The notes under the pieces were generated by a model, which did not search any database, was not told the origin of the DNA, and saw nothing but the letters and a program-made list of their open reading frames with translations. Of a stretch of 64,000 nt of DNA, positions 9,484 to 18,402 are shown in pieces. The position numbers and the translations under genes were made by a program. The first letter of the stretch is position 1. Each line of letters opens with the position of its first letter. Source of the DNA: Flavobacterium tagetis (GTDB lineage Bacteria > Bacteroidota > Bacteroidia > Flavobacteriales > Flavobacteriaceae); NCBI RefSeq assembly GCF_016735615.1, contig NZ_JAERSF010000003.1:186001-250000 (forward strand), given 5' to 3'.

Positions 9484-9563
9484 GCCACAGATTAAAAGAA
9501 TTAAAAAGATTTTCCGCAATGCGTTAAAAAAATAAATCTGTGTTAATCTGTGTAATCTGTGGC
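9484..9563. repeat. Dispersed inverted repeat, GCCACAGATTAAA family
   Basis: The left arm gccacagattaaaa (9484-9497) and a right arm ending taatctgtggc (9563) enclose the centre. On the minus strand the GTG in its end creates a false start codon for the lipoprotein gene. Confidence 0.7.
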
Positions 9564-9708
9564 AAAAAAAAGCCAAAGATTAATTTTGATTGTTTTTGTA
9601 AAAATAGCAAAAAACTGACAAGTTCATAATTGATTTTCAATTTTAGAATCCGATTTTTCGATTTATGTCTTATCTTTCTTTAATTTTACGATTTTAAAGA
9701 ATGTTTTA

Positions 9709-10140
9709 ATGAATTATACAAAAGAACAGATTTTAGCACGCTGTAATGAGTTTTCTAAAAACACATTAATGGAAACGCTAAAAATTGAATATATCGACGC
9801 TGGAGAAGATTTTTTAACTGCAAAAATGCCTGTAAATCCAAGCGTTCATCAACCAATGGGATTGTTGCACGGCGGCGCTTCTGTAGCTTTAGCAGAAAGT
9901 GTTGGAAGTGCGGCTTCTTTCTTTTTTATCAATCCGAAAGAGCAGGAGGTAAGAGGCATTGAAATCTCGGCAAATCATCTAAAAAGTATTCGTGAAGGTT
10001 ATGTTTTCGGAACAGCCAGAATTATTCACAAAGGAAGAAGCCTTCATCTTTGGGAAATTAAAATTACCGATGAAGAAGGTAACTTGGTTTCGCTTTGCAA
10101 ATTGACGAATATGGTTTTGGATAGAAAGAAAAGCGAATAA
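9709..10140 (+). CDS. menI: Hotdog-fold thioesterase, probably DHNA-CoA hydrolase
   Basis: A 143-residue PaaI/YbgC-type hotdog thioesterase. The family signature VHQPMGLLHGGASVALAES covers about residues 46-64, including the conserved HGG turn and the catalytic acidic residue (Glu63). The stop codon is two bases from the ATG of menF, so the two are co-transcribed. Since menF opens the menaquinone pathway, the best inference is the 1,4-dihydroxy-2-naphthoyl-CoA hydrolase (MenI) step. Homology alone supports only an acyl-CoA thioesterase; the gene name rests on context. Confidence 0.75.
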   Translation: MNYTKEQILARCNEFSKNTLMETLKIEYIDAGEDFLTAKMPVNPSVHQPMGLLHGGASVALAESVGSAASFFFINPKEQEVRGIEISANHLKSIREGYVFGTARIIHKGRSLHLWEIKITDEEGNLVSLCKLTNMVLDRKKSE

Positions 10141-10142
10141 AT

Positions 10143-11213
10143 ATGAATTCATTTTTCTTAAAAATTAAAAAGCATAAAGAACAGAATTTACCTTTTGTAC
10201 TTTATTCAAAACCCAATACAGAAAATTATGTTGGGATTTTACAGCAAAATAGTATTTTAAATACCGTTTTAGATTACAGCGAAAAAGGATTTGTTTTTGC
10301 TTCTTTTGATGAAAAACAATTGATCCTGATTCCAGAAAATGAATCGGAAATTATTACTGCCAATAAAGAAGCGACTTCATTTGAACCAATCGAAATTGAT
10401 GATTTGAGTTTTGATCCAGAAGCTAAATTTCAGTATGAATATTTAGTGGCTCAGGGAATTCAGGCCATTAAAAATGAAGAATTCAAAAAGGTAGTTTTGT
10501 CACGAAGCGAAGAAGTGCCGTTGGCTGAATTTGATTTTATTGAAACTTTCAAGCATTTGGTTCAATTGTATCCAGCGACATTCTGTTATTGTTTTTTTCA
10601 CCCGAAAATCGGACTTTGGATGGGAGCAACGCCTGAAAAACTTTTAAAGGCAAACGGAAATGTTTTTGAAACCATGGCTTTGGCGGGAACGCAAAAAGAT
10701 AATCAGGAAGTAGAAATTGTTTGGCAGCAAAAAGAAAAAGACGAACAGCAATTTGTAACTGATTTTATTGTAAAAAGGCTTCGTGAATTTACGGCTTCGG
10801 TTATAGTTTCTGAGCCTTACAGTTTAAAAGCTGGATCGATTTGGCATATTAAAACAGATATTTCTGGAGTTTTAAAGGAAAATTCAACTTTAGAAGAAGT
10901 AATCGATACTTTGCATCCAACCCCAGCAGTTTGCGGACTTCCTAAAAAGAAATCGAAAGCATTTATTCTGGAAAACGAAAATTACGACAGAACTTTCTAT
11001 ACTGGTTTTTTAGGCGAATTAAATAGCACTTTTGACGGGAATAATTCAAGTTCTGATTTATTTGTAAATTTACGATGCATGCAAATTCAGGAAGATAAAG
11101 CTATTCTATATATGGGTTGCGGTATTACCAAAGAAAGCATCCCTGAAAAAGAATGGGAAGAAAGCGTCAACAAATCGATGACGATGAAAAGAGTTTTGAA
11201 AATAACTTATTAA
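10143..11213 (+). CDS. menF: Isochorismate synthase (chorismate-binding enzyme)
   Basis: A 356-residue chorismate-binding enzyme of the MenF/EntC/DhbC group. The C-terminal two thirds hold family motifs: KVVLSRSEEV near residue 117, WMGATPEKLL near 160, FETMALAGTQ near 177, LHPTPAVCGLPK near 260 and the closing YMGCGIT. It converts chorismate to isochorismate, the first committed step to menaquinone. The N-terminal region (1-90) is weakly conserved, as usual. It follows the thioesterase gene with a two-base gap. A salicylate- or siderophore-type role is possible for the family, but the window has no siderophore genes. Confidence 0.88.
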   Translation: MNSFFLKIKKHKEQNLPFVLYSKPNTENYVGILQQNSILNTVLDYSEKGFVFASFDEKQLILIPENESEIITANKEATSFEPIEIDDLSFDPEAKFQYEYLVAQGIQAIKNEEFKKVVLSRSEEVPLAEFDFIETFKHLVQLYPATFCYCFFHPKIGLWMGATPEKLLKANGNVFETMALAGTQKDNQEVEIVWQQKEKDEQQFVTDFIVKRLREFTASVIVSEPYSLKAGSIWHIKTDISGVLKENSTLEEVIDTLHPTPAVCGLPKKKSKAFILENENYDRTFYTGFLGELNSTFDGNNSSSDLFVNLRCMQIQEDKAILYMGCGITKESIPEKEWEESVNKSMTMKRVLKITY

Positions 11214-11216
11214 ATT

Positions 11217-11287
11217 GTTTCAAGTTTCAGGTTTCAAGTTTCACGTTCTGGTGACAACTTGAAACCTGAAACTTGAAACTTGAAACA
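11217..11287. repeat. Inverted repeat of caagtttcag-type units
   Basis: The left arm (gtttcaagtttcaggtttca.., from about 11217) and the right arm (..tgaaacctgaaacttgaaac, to about 11285) are inverted copies with internal direct repetition. This dispersed element fills the gap between menF and bshB1. Confidence 0.65.
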
Positions 11288-11295
11288 AAAAAACA

Positions 11296-12012
11296 ATGAA
11301 ACTAGACATATTAGCCTTTGGCGCACATCCAGACGACGTAGAATTAGGTTGTGCTGGAACAATTTTAAAAGAAGTATCACTTGGTAAAAAAGTTGGCATT
11401 GTCGATTTAACGCGTGGTGAGTTAGGAACTCGCGGAACTGCAGAAATTAGAGATCAGGAAGCAAAAGATGCTGCGAAGATTTTAGGAGTTCTTGTGCGTG
11501 AAAATTTAGCTATGCGTGATGGTTTTTTTATTAATGATGAAAAACACCAATTGGAAGTCATCAAAATGATTCGTAAGTATAAACCAGAAATTGTATTATG
11601 CAATGCAATTGACGATCGCCATATTGATCACGGAAAAGGGAGTAAATTAGTTTCTGATTCTTGCTTTCTTTCGGGATTAATGAAAATTGAAACTATCGTT
11701 GATGGTGAAAAACAAGAAGCATGGAGGCCTAAAGTTGTATATCATTATATTCAGTGGAAAAATATTACTCCAGACTTCGTTGTGGATATTACAGGATTCG
11801 AAGAAAAAAAGGTAGAAGCGATTATGGCTTATAAAACCCAATTTTATGATCCGAATTCAAATGAACCAGCAACGCCAATTACGAGTAAAAACTTTTTTGA
11901 AAGCCTAAATTATCGTGCGCAAGACCTAGGAAGACTAGTTGGGAAAGATTTTGCCGAAGGTTTTACAGTTGAAAGGTGTTTGGCAGTCAATGGCTTAGGG
12001 AATCTGATGTAA
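11296..12012 (+). CDS. bshB1: Bacillithiol biosynthesis deacetylase BshB1
   Basis: A 238-residue PIG-L/LmbE-type zinc deacetylase. The zinc motif AHPDDVELGCAG is at residues 10-21, with a second metal-site motif HIDHGKGSKLV near 114. The segment DLTRGELGTRGTAEIRDQEA (36-55) is typical of BshB1. The enzyme removes acetate from GlcNAc-malate in making bacillithiol, the low-molecular-weight thiol of Firmicutes and many Bacteroidota. BshA and BshC are not in this window. It lies downstream of menF after a repeat, so shared transcription is uncertain. Confidence 0.92.
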   Translation: MKLDILAFGAHPDDVELGCAGTILKEVSLGKKVGIVDLTRGELGTRGTAEIRDQEAKDAAKILGVLVRENLAMRDGFFINDEKHQLEVIKMIRKYKPEIVLCNAIDDRHIDHGKGSKLVSDSCFLSGLMKIETIVDGEKQEAWRPKVVYHYIQWKNITPDFVVDITGFEEKKVEAIMAYKTQFYDPNSNEPATPITSKNFFESLNYRAQDLGRLVGKDFAEGFTVERCLAVNGLGNLM

Positions 12013-12040
12013 TTTTTATGAAAATTTTTCATTTTTTTCT

Positions 12041-12070
12041 TTGTAGAACTCAACCTTTGTTCTATATTTG
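12041..12070 (+). promoter_or_regulatory. Predicted promoter of tRNA-His
   Basis: TTG at 12041-12043, 19 bases, then TATATTTG at 12063-12070: an exact TAnnTTTG box, about 20 bases before the mature tRNA 5' end. Confidence 0.7.
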
Positions 12071-12090
12071 CACTCGCTAAGCAGAAAAAT

Positions 12091-12166
12091 GGTGGTTGTA
12101 GCTCAGCTGGTTAGAGTAGCGGTTTGTGGTGCCGCGGGTCGCCGGTTCGAACCCGGTCAGCCACCC
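12091..12166 (+). tRNA. tRNA-His (anticodon GTG)
   Basis: A cloverleaf is visible. The acceptor GTGGTTG pairs with CAGCCAC, preceded by the extra G(-1) typical of tRNA-His, which faces C73. The D arm is agctcagctggttagagt, the anticodon stem-loop is gcggtttgtggtgccgc with anticodon GTG, and the T arm is ccggttcgaacccgg. CCA is not encoded. No integrase or att-like duplication was seen beside it. Confidence 0.97.
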
Positions 12167-12172
12167 AGATTT

Positions 12173-12203
12173 AAAGCCTTGAAGAAATTCAAGGCTTTTT
12201 TTG
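12173..12203 (+). terminator. Terminator of tRNA-His
   Basis: An eleven-pair stem (aaagccttgaa / ttcaaggcttt) with a GAAA loop and a T-run, seven bases past the tRNA. Confidence 0.9.
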
Positions 12204-12241
12204 TTTTCTGAAGAAAACTAAAAAGTAAAATCCTAATTTTT

Positions 12242-12289
12242 TGAAATTCCAAATTCCAAAAGAATAGCAACTTGGAATTTGGAATTTTT
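12242..12289. repeat. Inverted repeat of aattccaa units
   Basis: The sequence gaaattccaaattccaa pairs with ttggaatttggaattt further on, followed by a T-run. It belongs to the dispersed repeat set and could also act as a weak terminator. The 12013-12363 gap otherwise holds only the tRNA unit and the next terminator. Confidence 0.6.
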
Positions 12290-12305
12290 TTATTGGAATT
12301 TCATT

Positions 12306-12337
12306 AAAAAAGCCCAACTGCATAGTTGGGCTTTTCT
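12306..12337 (-). terminator. Terminator of the zinc metallopeptidase gene
   Basis: The nine-pair stem agcccaact / agttgggct (12311-12319, 12324-12332) is flanked by A6 and T4. On the minus strand it gives a GC stem followed by T6, about 30 bases past the stop. Confidence 0.85.
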
Positions 12338-12363
12338 TGTGGTTATTATATTTGGTTTATGTA

Positions 12364-13218
12364 TTATCTAATTTCTTGAAATGTAGTACCTTGTTTAATA
12401 TCACCGGTTTTGTAACCTTTTTTAAACCAATACATTCTTTGTTCGGAAGTTCCATGAGTAAAAGAATCGGGAACAACATGTCCTTGCATTTTACTCTGAA
12501 TAGCATCGTCTCCAACAGCATTTGCAGCACTTAATGCTTCCTCGATGTCTCCAGCATCTAAATTTTCCTGATTGTAATGCGCCCAAACGCCAGCGTAGAA
12601 ATCAGCTTGTAATTCTAATGCTACAGATAATTTATTAGCTTCGGCCTCACTTTTTCCTTGTTGTTCCTGACGCATTTTTGCAGACGTTCCTAGCAAAGTT
12701 TGTATGTGGTGACCAATTTCATGGGCAATAACATAAGCAATGGCAAAATCGCCACCTTTTGCACCAAATTTACTTTTTAGTTCTTCAAAGAAACCTAAAT
12801 CCATATATACTTTTCTGTCTCCTGGACAATAAAATGGACCAGAAGCCGATGATGCGCCTCCGCAGGCAGTTTGTACTCCGCCTTTAAAGAGCACTAACTT
12901 AGGTTTTTCATATGTCATGCCATTTTCGGCAAAAATTTTACTCCAAATGTCTTCATTATCGGCCAAAACAACTCTCACAAAATTCCCCATTTCTTCATCT
13001 TCCTTGCTCAATGGAGCAGCGGTTTCGGTTTGTTGACCTTGTCCGCCTTGCATTTGTTCTAGAATTGGTGCGATCTGTTGACCAGTTTCACCACCAAAAA
13101 CATTCAGAAGCAAAACAATGATCCCAATAACTCCTCCGCCAATTATCGCTTTTCCTCCACCGGATATTGATCTTCTATCTTCGACATTATCACTTTGTCT
13201 TCTGCCTTGCCATTTCAT
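12364..13218 (-). CDS. YpfJ-family neutral zinc metallopeptidase
   Basis: A 284-residue membrane-anchored protein of the Zn_peptidase (YpfJ) family. MKWQGRRQSDNVEDRR at the N-terminus is the family start motif. One transmembrane helix follows (about 24-42, GGGVIGIIVLLLNVF), then the peptidase domain with the zinc-binding HEIGH at 166-170 and a downstream acidic residue in ELQADFYAGVWAH. The cargo domain probably faces the periplasm. The natural substrate of this family is not established. It has its own terminator, and no operon partner is visible. Confidence 0.9.
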   Translation of the reverse strand: MKWQGRRQSDNVEDRRSISGGGKAIIGGGVIGIIVLLLNVFGGETGQQIAPILEQMQGGQGQQTETAAPLSKEDEEMGNFVRVVLADNEDIWSKIFAENGMTYEKPKLVLFKGGVQTACGGASSASGPFYCPGDRKVYMDLGFFEELKSKFGAKGGDFAIAYVIAHEIGHHIQTLLGTSAKMRQEQQGKSEAEANKLSVALELQADFYAGVWAHYNQENLDAGDIEEALSAANAVGDDAIQSKMQGHVVPDSFTHGTSEQRMYWFKKGYKTGDIKQGTTFQEIR

Positions 13219-13348
13219 ATTGATTTTTTTTTTATTTTTTGTTTAAACTTTGTACGAATTTATGGATTTTTCATGATAAATTTTACAATTGAAACGTTTA
13301 TGTTTTAGTTTCATTCTCAGCAAACGGTCTACGACAAAAAACTAAAAT

Positions 13349-16300
13349 TTATCCTAGCCATTTAATTAAAGCTTCTTCAACACTTCCTTTCATAATTGGT
13401 TTAGAAATATAATCGTCCATTCCGGCAGAAATACATTTGTTGCGTTCTTCTTTTTCTGCTCCGGCGGTAACAGCGATTATAGGAACATCGCGTCCTTTTT
13501 TAGTATTTCTTATCGCTTTGGCAGTTTCGTAACCATTCATAATAGGCATCTGGATGTCCATAAAAATAATGGTTGGATTAATTTTTTCAAATTGCTGGAT
13601 GGCTTCGTATCCATTTTCACATTCAAAAATAAAAGCATTATTGTAGAGATTTTTTATAATGGTCTTCAGAAGAAGCATGTTTACTTTGTTGTCTTCTACA
13701 ATTAAAAAAGTAATATTGGTGCCGTTTGTTTCTATTTCGTCAGAATCTAGATCGATGTTTAAACTTTTGAGTTCGGCATTGTATTTATCATTAATGCTCT
13801 GGTTGCTAGTTTTTAGATTTAAATCAAAGAAAAATGTACTTCCTTCGTCAATTTTGCTTTCTAGCTGTAAACGGCTTTCCATTAAAGCTAGCAATTGGTT
13901 GGATATGGTTAAGCCTAATCCAGTTCCTCCAAATTTTCTGGTTGTAGAGCTATCTTCTTGTAAAAAAGCTTTAAAAATTTTCTTCTGATTTTTTTCTAAA
14001 ATACCAATTCCAGTATCGATTACCGCAAAGCGAATAACACAGTTGTTGTTGTGATTTTTTTCTAAAACAGAAACGTTTAATTTGATAGAACCTTCAGTTG
14101 TAAATTTAACTGCATTTGAAAGCAGGTTGATCAAAATTTGCTTGATTCGAACAATATCTGTCCATATATATTTAGGTACATCAGGACTAATGTTTAATTC
14201 GAGTTTCAGGTCTTTTTTATTAGATTCATAAATAATTAAATCAAAAACTTGTCCTAGTATTTTTTTTATATCATATAAGTCAATAAAAAGTTCCAGTTTT
14301 CCAGCTTCAATTTTTGAGAAATCCAAAATATCATTAATAATTTCAAGAAGAGAATGGGCCGACTGGTTAATTGTGGTCATATATTTTTCTTGAATTTCCT
14401 CCAATTCTGTTTTCATTAATAAGTGTGTAAAACCAATAATTCCATTTAATGGAGTCCTGATTTCGTGAGACATATTAGCCAAAAAGTCAGATTTAGATTT
14501 GCTTGCGGCTTCGGCCAATTGCTTAGCTTTTATAGCGTCTTCGATTTCTTTTTTGCTTGTAATGTCAAAATAAATACCGCCAACAAATTCAATTTCATCA
14601 TCTCGTTTAATTACATCTCCAAATTCTTCTATCCAAATAAACTCGCCACTCTTGCGTTGAATGCGATATACATTGTGCAAAGGCTTTCCGTTTTGCAGAT
14701 TATCGATTTGATTGTTGATTACTTCATCTTTATCGTCTGGATGAATTAACGACAGAAAGGATAAATTATTTTCAATAAATTCAGATTTTGAATATCCTGT
14801 AAGATTTAAAACTTCATCGTTTAAGAATATTTTGGTAGAAAAAGCATCAAATTTTGATAAGTAAACCGTTCCAGGAATGTTGTTTGCAATCAATTTGAAT
14901 TTTTCCTCACTTTCGATAATTTTAGTCTCGTTTCGGTTTCTTTCTAATGCAGAAGAAATGTTGTTTGCTAATACCTGAAAGATGTTAATTTCGTCTTCAG
15001 ACCATTTTCTTTCAGATGTGCAATCGTCAAAACCGATAAAACCTGTAAAAATATCGTTAATGTAGATGGGTAAAATTAGGATAGATTGAATTTCATTGTC
15101 GATCAGAAGTTTTTTGAAGAATCCGTCATTAAGATTTTGAGTCAATGTGTTTAGGATTTTTCTTTGCGATGCGGCATCATAAATCTCTCTCAGATTTTCT
15201 TCTGTCATATGACGAAGAGGCGTTATTTGATGTGTGACTCCTTCGCGCGACCATTTATATTTTTGGCTAACCGTATTGTAGATTGGATCTTTTTCGTAAT
15301 AATACATATGATCTACCTTTGCCGCTTTTCCAATAATGTTGTACGTTTCCTCAAACATTTGGTGAGTGGTTTTGCTCAGCAGGAACTTTTCGGTACATAA
15401 AGAAAGTGCAGATAAAAGCTGACTTTTCAGCTCTAATTTTCTTTCGGCCTCTAAACGCATTTGAGAAGAAATCGCAAGAGAAATAACATCTGATATGGTT
15501 TTTGCATAATTGATGTCCTCATTATCCCATTCTCGTTTCTGTTCGGTACTTTCAAAACAAGCAACACCGGCCAATTGGCCCGTTAAGAAAATGGGCACGT
15601 CAAGCATTGACTTGATATTGTTTGTTGTAAAGTAAAGTTTTTGAAATTCCGATGTTTCCAATTTATTAAATACGTCTGGCGCATTAATAATTGCTTTATT
15701 GTTTAATGTTTCAAAATAGATAGGATACGATTCTTTGTTTAAGATGTTTTTGTCATTTAAACTCTGATTGTCGAGACTGAAAAGATTTTTACAAGTAATC
15801 AAATCATTGTCATACTTCCAGAAACTTACGCGATTGGCATTGCTTATGGAAGCAGCTTCTTTTAATATTAAATTAATAACAGTATCTAATTCGTCGTATT
15901 TGCTAAAGTCTGTAGTTGATAGTTTTTTGGTGGAATTATTATAGGCTTCAATTTTTTTGAGACGTCTTTTTTTCTCGTTTTCGATATTTTTTTTCTCTGT
16001 GACATCTCTTGCAATTCCAGAAAATCCGATTGTTAATCCTAAATCATTTTTTCGGACAATAATTTTCTGTGACATCCATATTTCTTCTCCATTTTTCTTT
16101 AAAATAGGGATTTCAATTATTGGATAATTACTCTCGTTAAGCACTAAATTTTCGTAAAAATCAACAGCGCTATTGATGTAGTTTTCATGGATGAAATTTG
16201 AGTAGTGTTTTTTGATTATTTCGTTTTCAGTGTAACCGAGAGTCGAGATTCCAAATTCATTTATAAAAGTGAAATAACCTTCAGCATTAATTTCAAAAAT

Positions 16301-17395
16301 AATATCGGTTGCGGTCTGAATTAGATTTTTATATTGATCCTGAACGATAACCTGTTCTGTAACATCTTGGCCTATACTTATAATCAAATCATCTGAAAAC
16401 TTTTTATCTTTCCATTGAATGTATTTGTATTCACCACTTTTGGTTTTTAATTTTCTGATGTAGAGTTTGTTTTCGTGGTTTTTGATAGGGTCTAATTTTT
16501 CTTCTGAATCTTCAGTTAATTCCCAGAATTTTACGCCCATAACCTCTTCAGGCTGATATCCTAAAATGGGAGTTATGGTTTCGCTACAAAAGAGTATTTC
16601 GCTTTTTTGATTGGAAGCTATTGTAAGCGAATTGCCTTTGTGAACAATTTCATTTGCAAATCTAAAATTATCACGATTGTTTAATAAAACAGCATATTTT
16701 ACTTGGTTTATAATGAAAATTAGAATGCAGAAATTAAGCAGTAAGATAGAAGATTTTATTGGAATAAGTTGAAATGATAACGTTGTAATTAGAAAGGCAA
16801 ACGTTAATGCAACAAAAGTCCAGTAAATCTTTATTGGCTTGAGGATGTTGTACGAAAAGAAAAAAGAAATAAGGAAAACAATAATCGGTACAACATCATT
16901 TCTTAAAGTTACAATGTTGTAAGCAACATAACTGATATAAATGAAGAAGCACGAAATGAAAATCTGCTGGATTTGATCTCTCACCCATTTGATTCTATCT
17001 GTTACAGTGTAAATAATAAGAACAAAAACGCCAATGAGAACATTTACTACCAATAAACTTTTGGGTCTAATTTTGAAGATCTCATTTATAATCTCGATCA
17101 CAATTACCGCAATGCCAAAGAATAAAATATAAAGCTGATATTCTCTGCTAACAGTATCTTGTTCTTTCTTTTTTTCTATGAAGTATCCAATTTTGGCTTT
17201 GATTCTGAAAAATTGATAAACCAAAAGCGAAAGAAAAGCAAAGAGCGATAATCCTAAAACAATAAGTTTATGATTGTTGTAGAAAATGATATCAGAATTA
17301 AACACATACCATCCAGTCATAATTGATTCGAAGGCACTTCCGCTAGCGGAAATTCCTGCGATAACCGAATTTAAAAAACTATAGTTTGCGGCCAT
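13349..17395 (-). CDS. Hybrid sensor histidine kinase with membrane, PAS, GAF and receiver domains
   Basis: A very large (1348-residue) hybrid kinase. The N-terminus has about seven to eight hydrophobic segments (30-235). PAS domains follow at about 240-345 and 350-475 (PAC motifs YKYIQWKD and GEEIWMSQK), then two GAF domains (about 490-645 and 660-820) and a third PAS at about 825-945 (GEFIWIEEFGD). The HisKA H-box SHEIRTPLNG has His977. The HATPase part carries DTGIG and GGTGLGL. A C-terminal receiver has phospho-acceptor Asp1280 (FMDIQMP) and the conserved KP near 1332. No separate regulator gene or output domain lies next to it. The sensed signal cannot be named; four or five stacked sensor modules suggest integration of several cues. 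Confidence 0.93.
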   Translation of the reverse strand: MAANYSFLNSVIAGISASGSAFESIMTGWYVFNSDIIFYNNHKLIVLGLSLFAFLSLLVYQFFRIKAKIGYFIEKKKEQDTVSREYQLYILFFGIAVIVIEIINEIFKIRPKSLLVVNVLIGVFVLIIYTVTDRIKWVRDQIQQIFISCFFIYISYVAYNIVTLRNDVVPIIVFLISFFFSYNILKPIKIYWTFVALTFAFLITTLSFQLIPIKSSILLLNFCILIFIINQVKYAVLLNNRDNFRFANEIVHKGNSLTIASNQKSEILFCSETITPILGYQPEEVMGVKFWELTEDSEEKLDPIKNHENKLYIRKLKTKSGEYKYIQWKDKKFSDDLIISIGQDVTEQVIVQDQYKNLIQTATDIIFEINAEGYFTFINEFGISTLGYTENEIIKKHYSNFIHENYINSAVDFYENLVLNESNYPIIEIPILKKNGEEIWMSQKIIVRKNDLGLTIGFSGIARDVTEKKNIENEKKRRLKKIEAYNNSTKKLSTTDFSKYDELDTVINLILKEAASISNANRVSFWKYDNDLITCKNLFSLDNQSLNDKNILNKESYPIYFETLNNKAIINAPDVFNKLETSEFQKLYFTTNNIKSMLDVPIFLTGQLAGVACFESTEQKREWDNEDINYAKTISDVISLAISSQMRLEAERKLELKSQLLSALSLCTEKFLLSKTTHQMFEETYNIIGKAAKVDHMYYYEKDPIYNTVSQKYKWSREGVTHQITPLRHMTEENLREIYDAASQRKILNTLTQNLNDGFFKKLLIDNEIQSILILPIYINDIFTGFIGFDDCTSERKWSEDEINIFQVLANNISSALERNRNETKIIESEEKFKLIANNIPGTVYLSKFDAFSTKIFLNDEVLNLTGYSKSEFIENNLSFLSLIHPDDKDEVINNQIDNLQNGKPLHNVYRIQRKSGEFIWIEEFGDVIKRDDEIEFVGGIYFDITSKKEIEDAIKAKQLAEAASKSKSDFLANMSHEIRTPLNGIIGFTHLLMKTELEEIQEKYMTTINQSAHSLLEIINDILDFSKIEAGKLELFIDLYDIKKILGQVFDLIIYESNKKDLKLELNISPDVPKYIWTDIVRIKQILINLLSNAVKFTTEGSIKLNVSVLEKNHNNNCVIRFAVIDTGIGILEKNQKKIFKAFLQEDSSTTRKFGGTGLGLTISNQLLALMESRLQLESKIDEGSTFFFDLNLKTSNQSINDKYNAELKSLNIDLDSDEIETNGTNITFLIVEDNKVNMLLLKTIIKNLYNNAFIFECENGYEAIQQFEKINPTIIFMDIQMPIMNGYETAKAIRNTKKGRDVPIIAVTAGAEKEERNKCISAGMDDYISKPIMKGSVEEALIKWLG

Positions 17396-17484
17396 AGATT
17401 TTGGGGTATGTTGGTTTAGTAAATAGCGTTTTGAAAATGCTTAAGAGAAGTGGTTAGATTCTCCGTAAATAAGAATTTTCGATT

Positions 17485-18282
17485 TTAATCTACATTGTAT
17501 TTTCCAATTGAATCAATTGAATCTTCTTCTTCAGATTGTGTTCCAAAAATGGCAAAATAAGTAGCATATATCATAGAACTGTTAAAAACAACAGTAAAAA
17601 TGACTCCTACGCAACAGCCAATAAAACCAACCATTGAACCAAGAAAACCGATGATAAAAAAAGCAAATATGTTGAGCGGGTTTTTAGTGACGATCACAAT
17701 GCTAGATTTTATGGCATCTATAGCTCTAAGATTTCCGAAAACAATTAATGGAATTGATAAAAACATAAAGTAAGAAACCATAAATGAAATTAGATTTCCA
17801 ACCAATAAGATTCCTGAACTTTCAACTAAATTGGCAAGAGCTGTTCCCAACAAGGCAGGAATGAATGCTGCGACAAAAATTTCTCCGAAATATGGAGCTT
17901 TGTAATAGCTGAAAATAGTTGAAACATTAAACTCAACATCTTTGTCTGCAGAATCGGCCATTTTTAAAAATCCAGCACCAAAAGGAGCTGTAAGTCCTGC
18001 AATTAAAGAAATGGCAACAGTTTGTATTACAAGCTGAATAGAGGTGAATTGTTGGTTCTCAAAGTCTTGAATAAAATCTTTTGTCATCGCTTCGGCTCCA
18101 AAGTAGGCAATCATTATACCCATAAAAGCTATAGCAGCAATAATTGAAAAAACTAAGATAATAAGGCCAGAATAAAGAGCTATTTTTTTATAGTTTTCGA
18201 AAGCGTGATTAAAAACCGTAGCAAAATCAAGGGAATAGCCATTTTTTTTGATGTCCTCAATTTGATCAAGTGTAGATTTCAT
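17485..18282 (-). CDS. Polytopic membrane protein, unknown function
   Basis: A 265-residue protein with a short cytoplasmic start (MKSTLDQIEDIKKNGYSLDF) and about five to six hydrophobic segments between residues 35 and 245. These include a conserved-looking GFLGSMVGFIGCCVGVIF near the end. Relatives in Flavobacteriia are known to me as hypothetical membrane proteins, sometimes mislabelled as carotenoid monooxygenases. Nothing here supports that enzyme name. It sits 90 bases upstream of the hybrid kinase on the same strand, so they may share a transcript. Confidence 0.75.
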   Translation of the reverse strand: MKSTLDQIEDIKKNGYSLDFATVFNHAFENYKKIALYSGLIILVFSIIAAIAFMGIMIAYFGAEAMTKDFIQDFENQQFTSIQLVIQTVAISLIAGLTAPFGAGFLKMADSADKDVEFNVSTIFSYYKAPYFGEIFVAAFIPALLGTALANLVESSGILLVGNLISFMVSYFMFLSIPLIVFGNLRAIDAIKSSIVIVTKNPLNIFAFFIIGFLGSMVGFIGCCVGVIFTVVFNSSMIYATYFAIFGTQSEEEDSIDSIGKYNVD

Positions 18283-18402
18283 TTTTATGTAAGATTGTTT
18301 TATAGACTTATAATATTTGAAAGGTATCTTGACGTAAATATAATATTTTTAATCAATTCCGTGTAAAAATCTATAAAACATTCCGAAATGTTTTTAACTG
18401 AT

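Noticed and set aside
12091..12203. tRNA-His as the attachment site of an integrated element
   Set aside because: No integrase gene and no duplicated tRNA 3' end were seen on either side.
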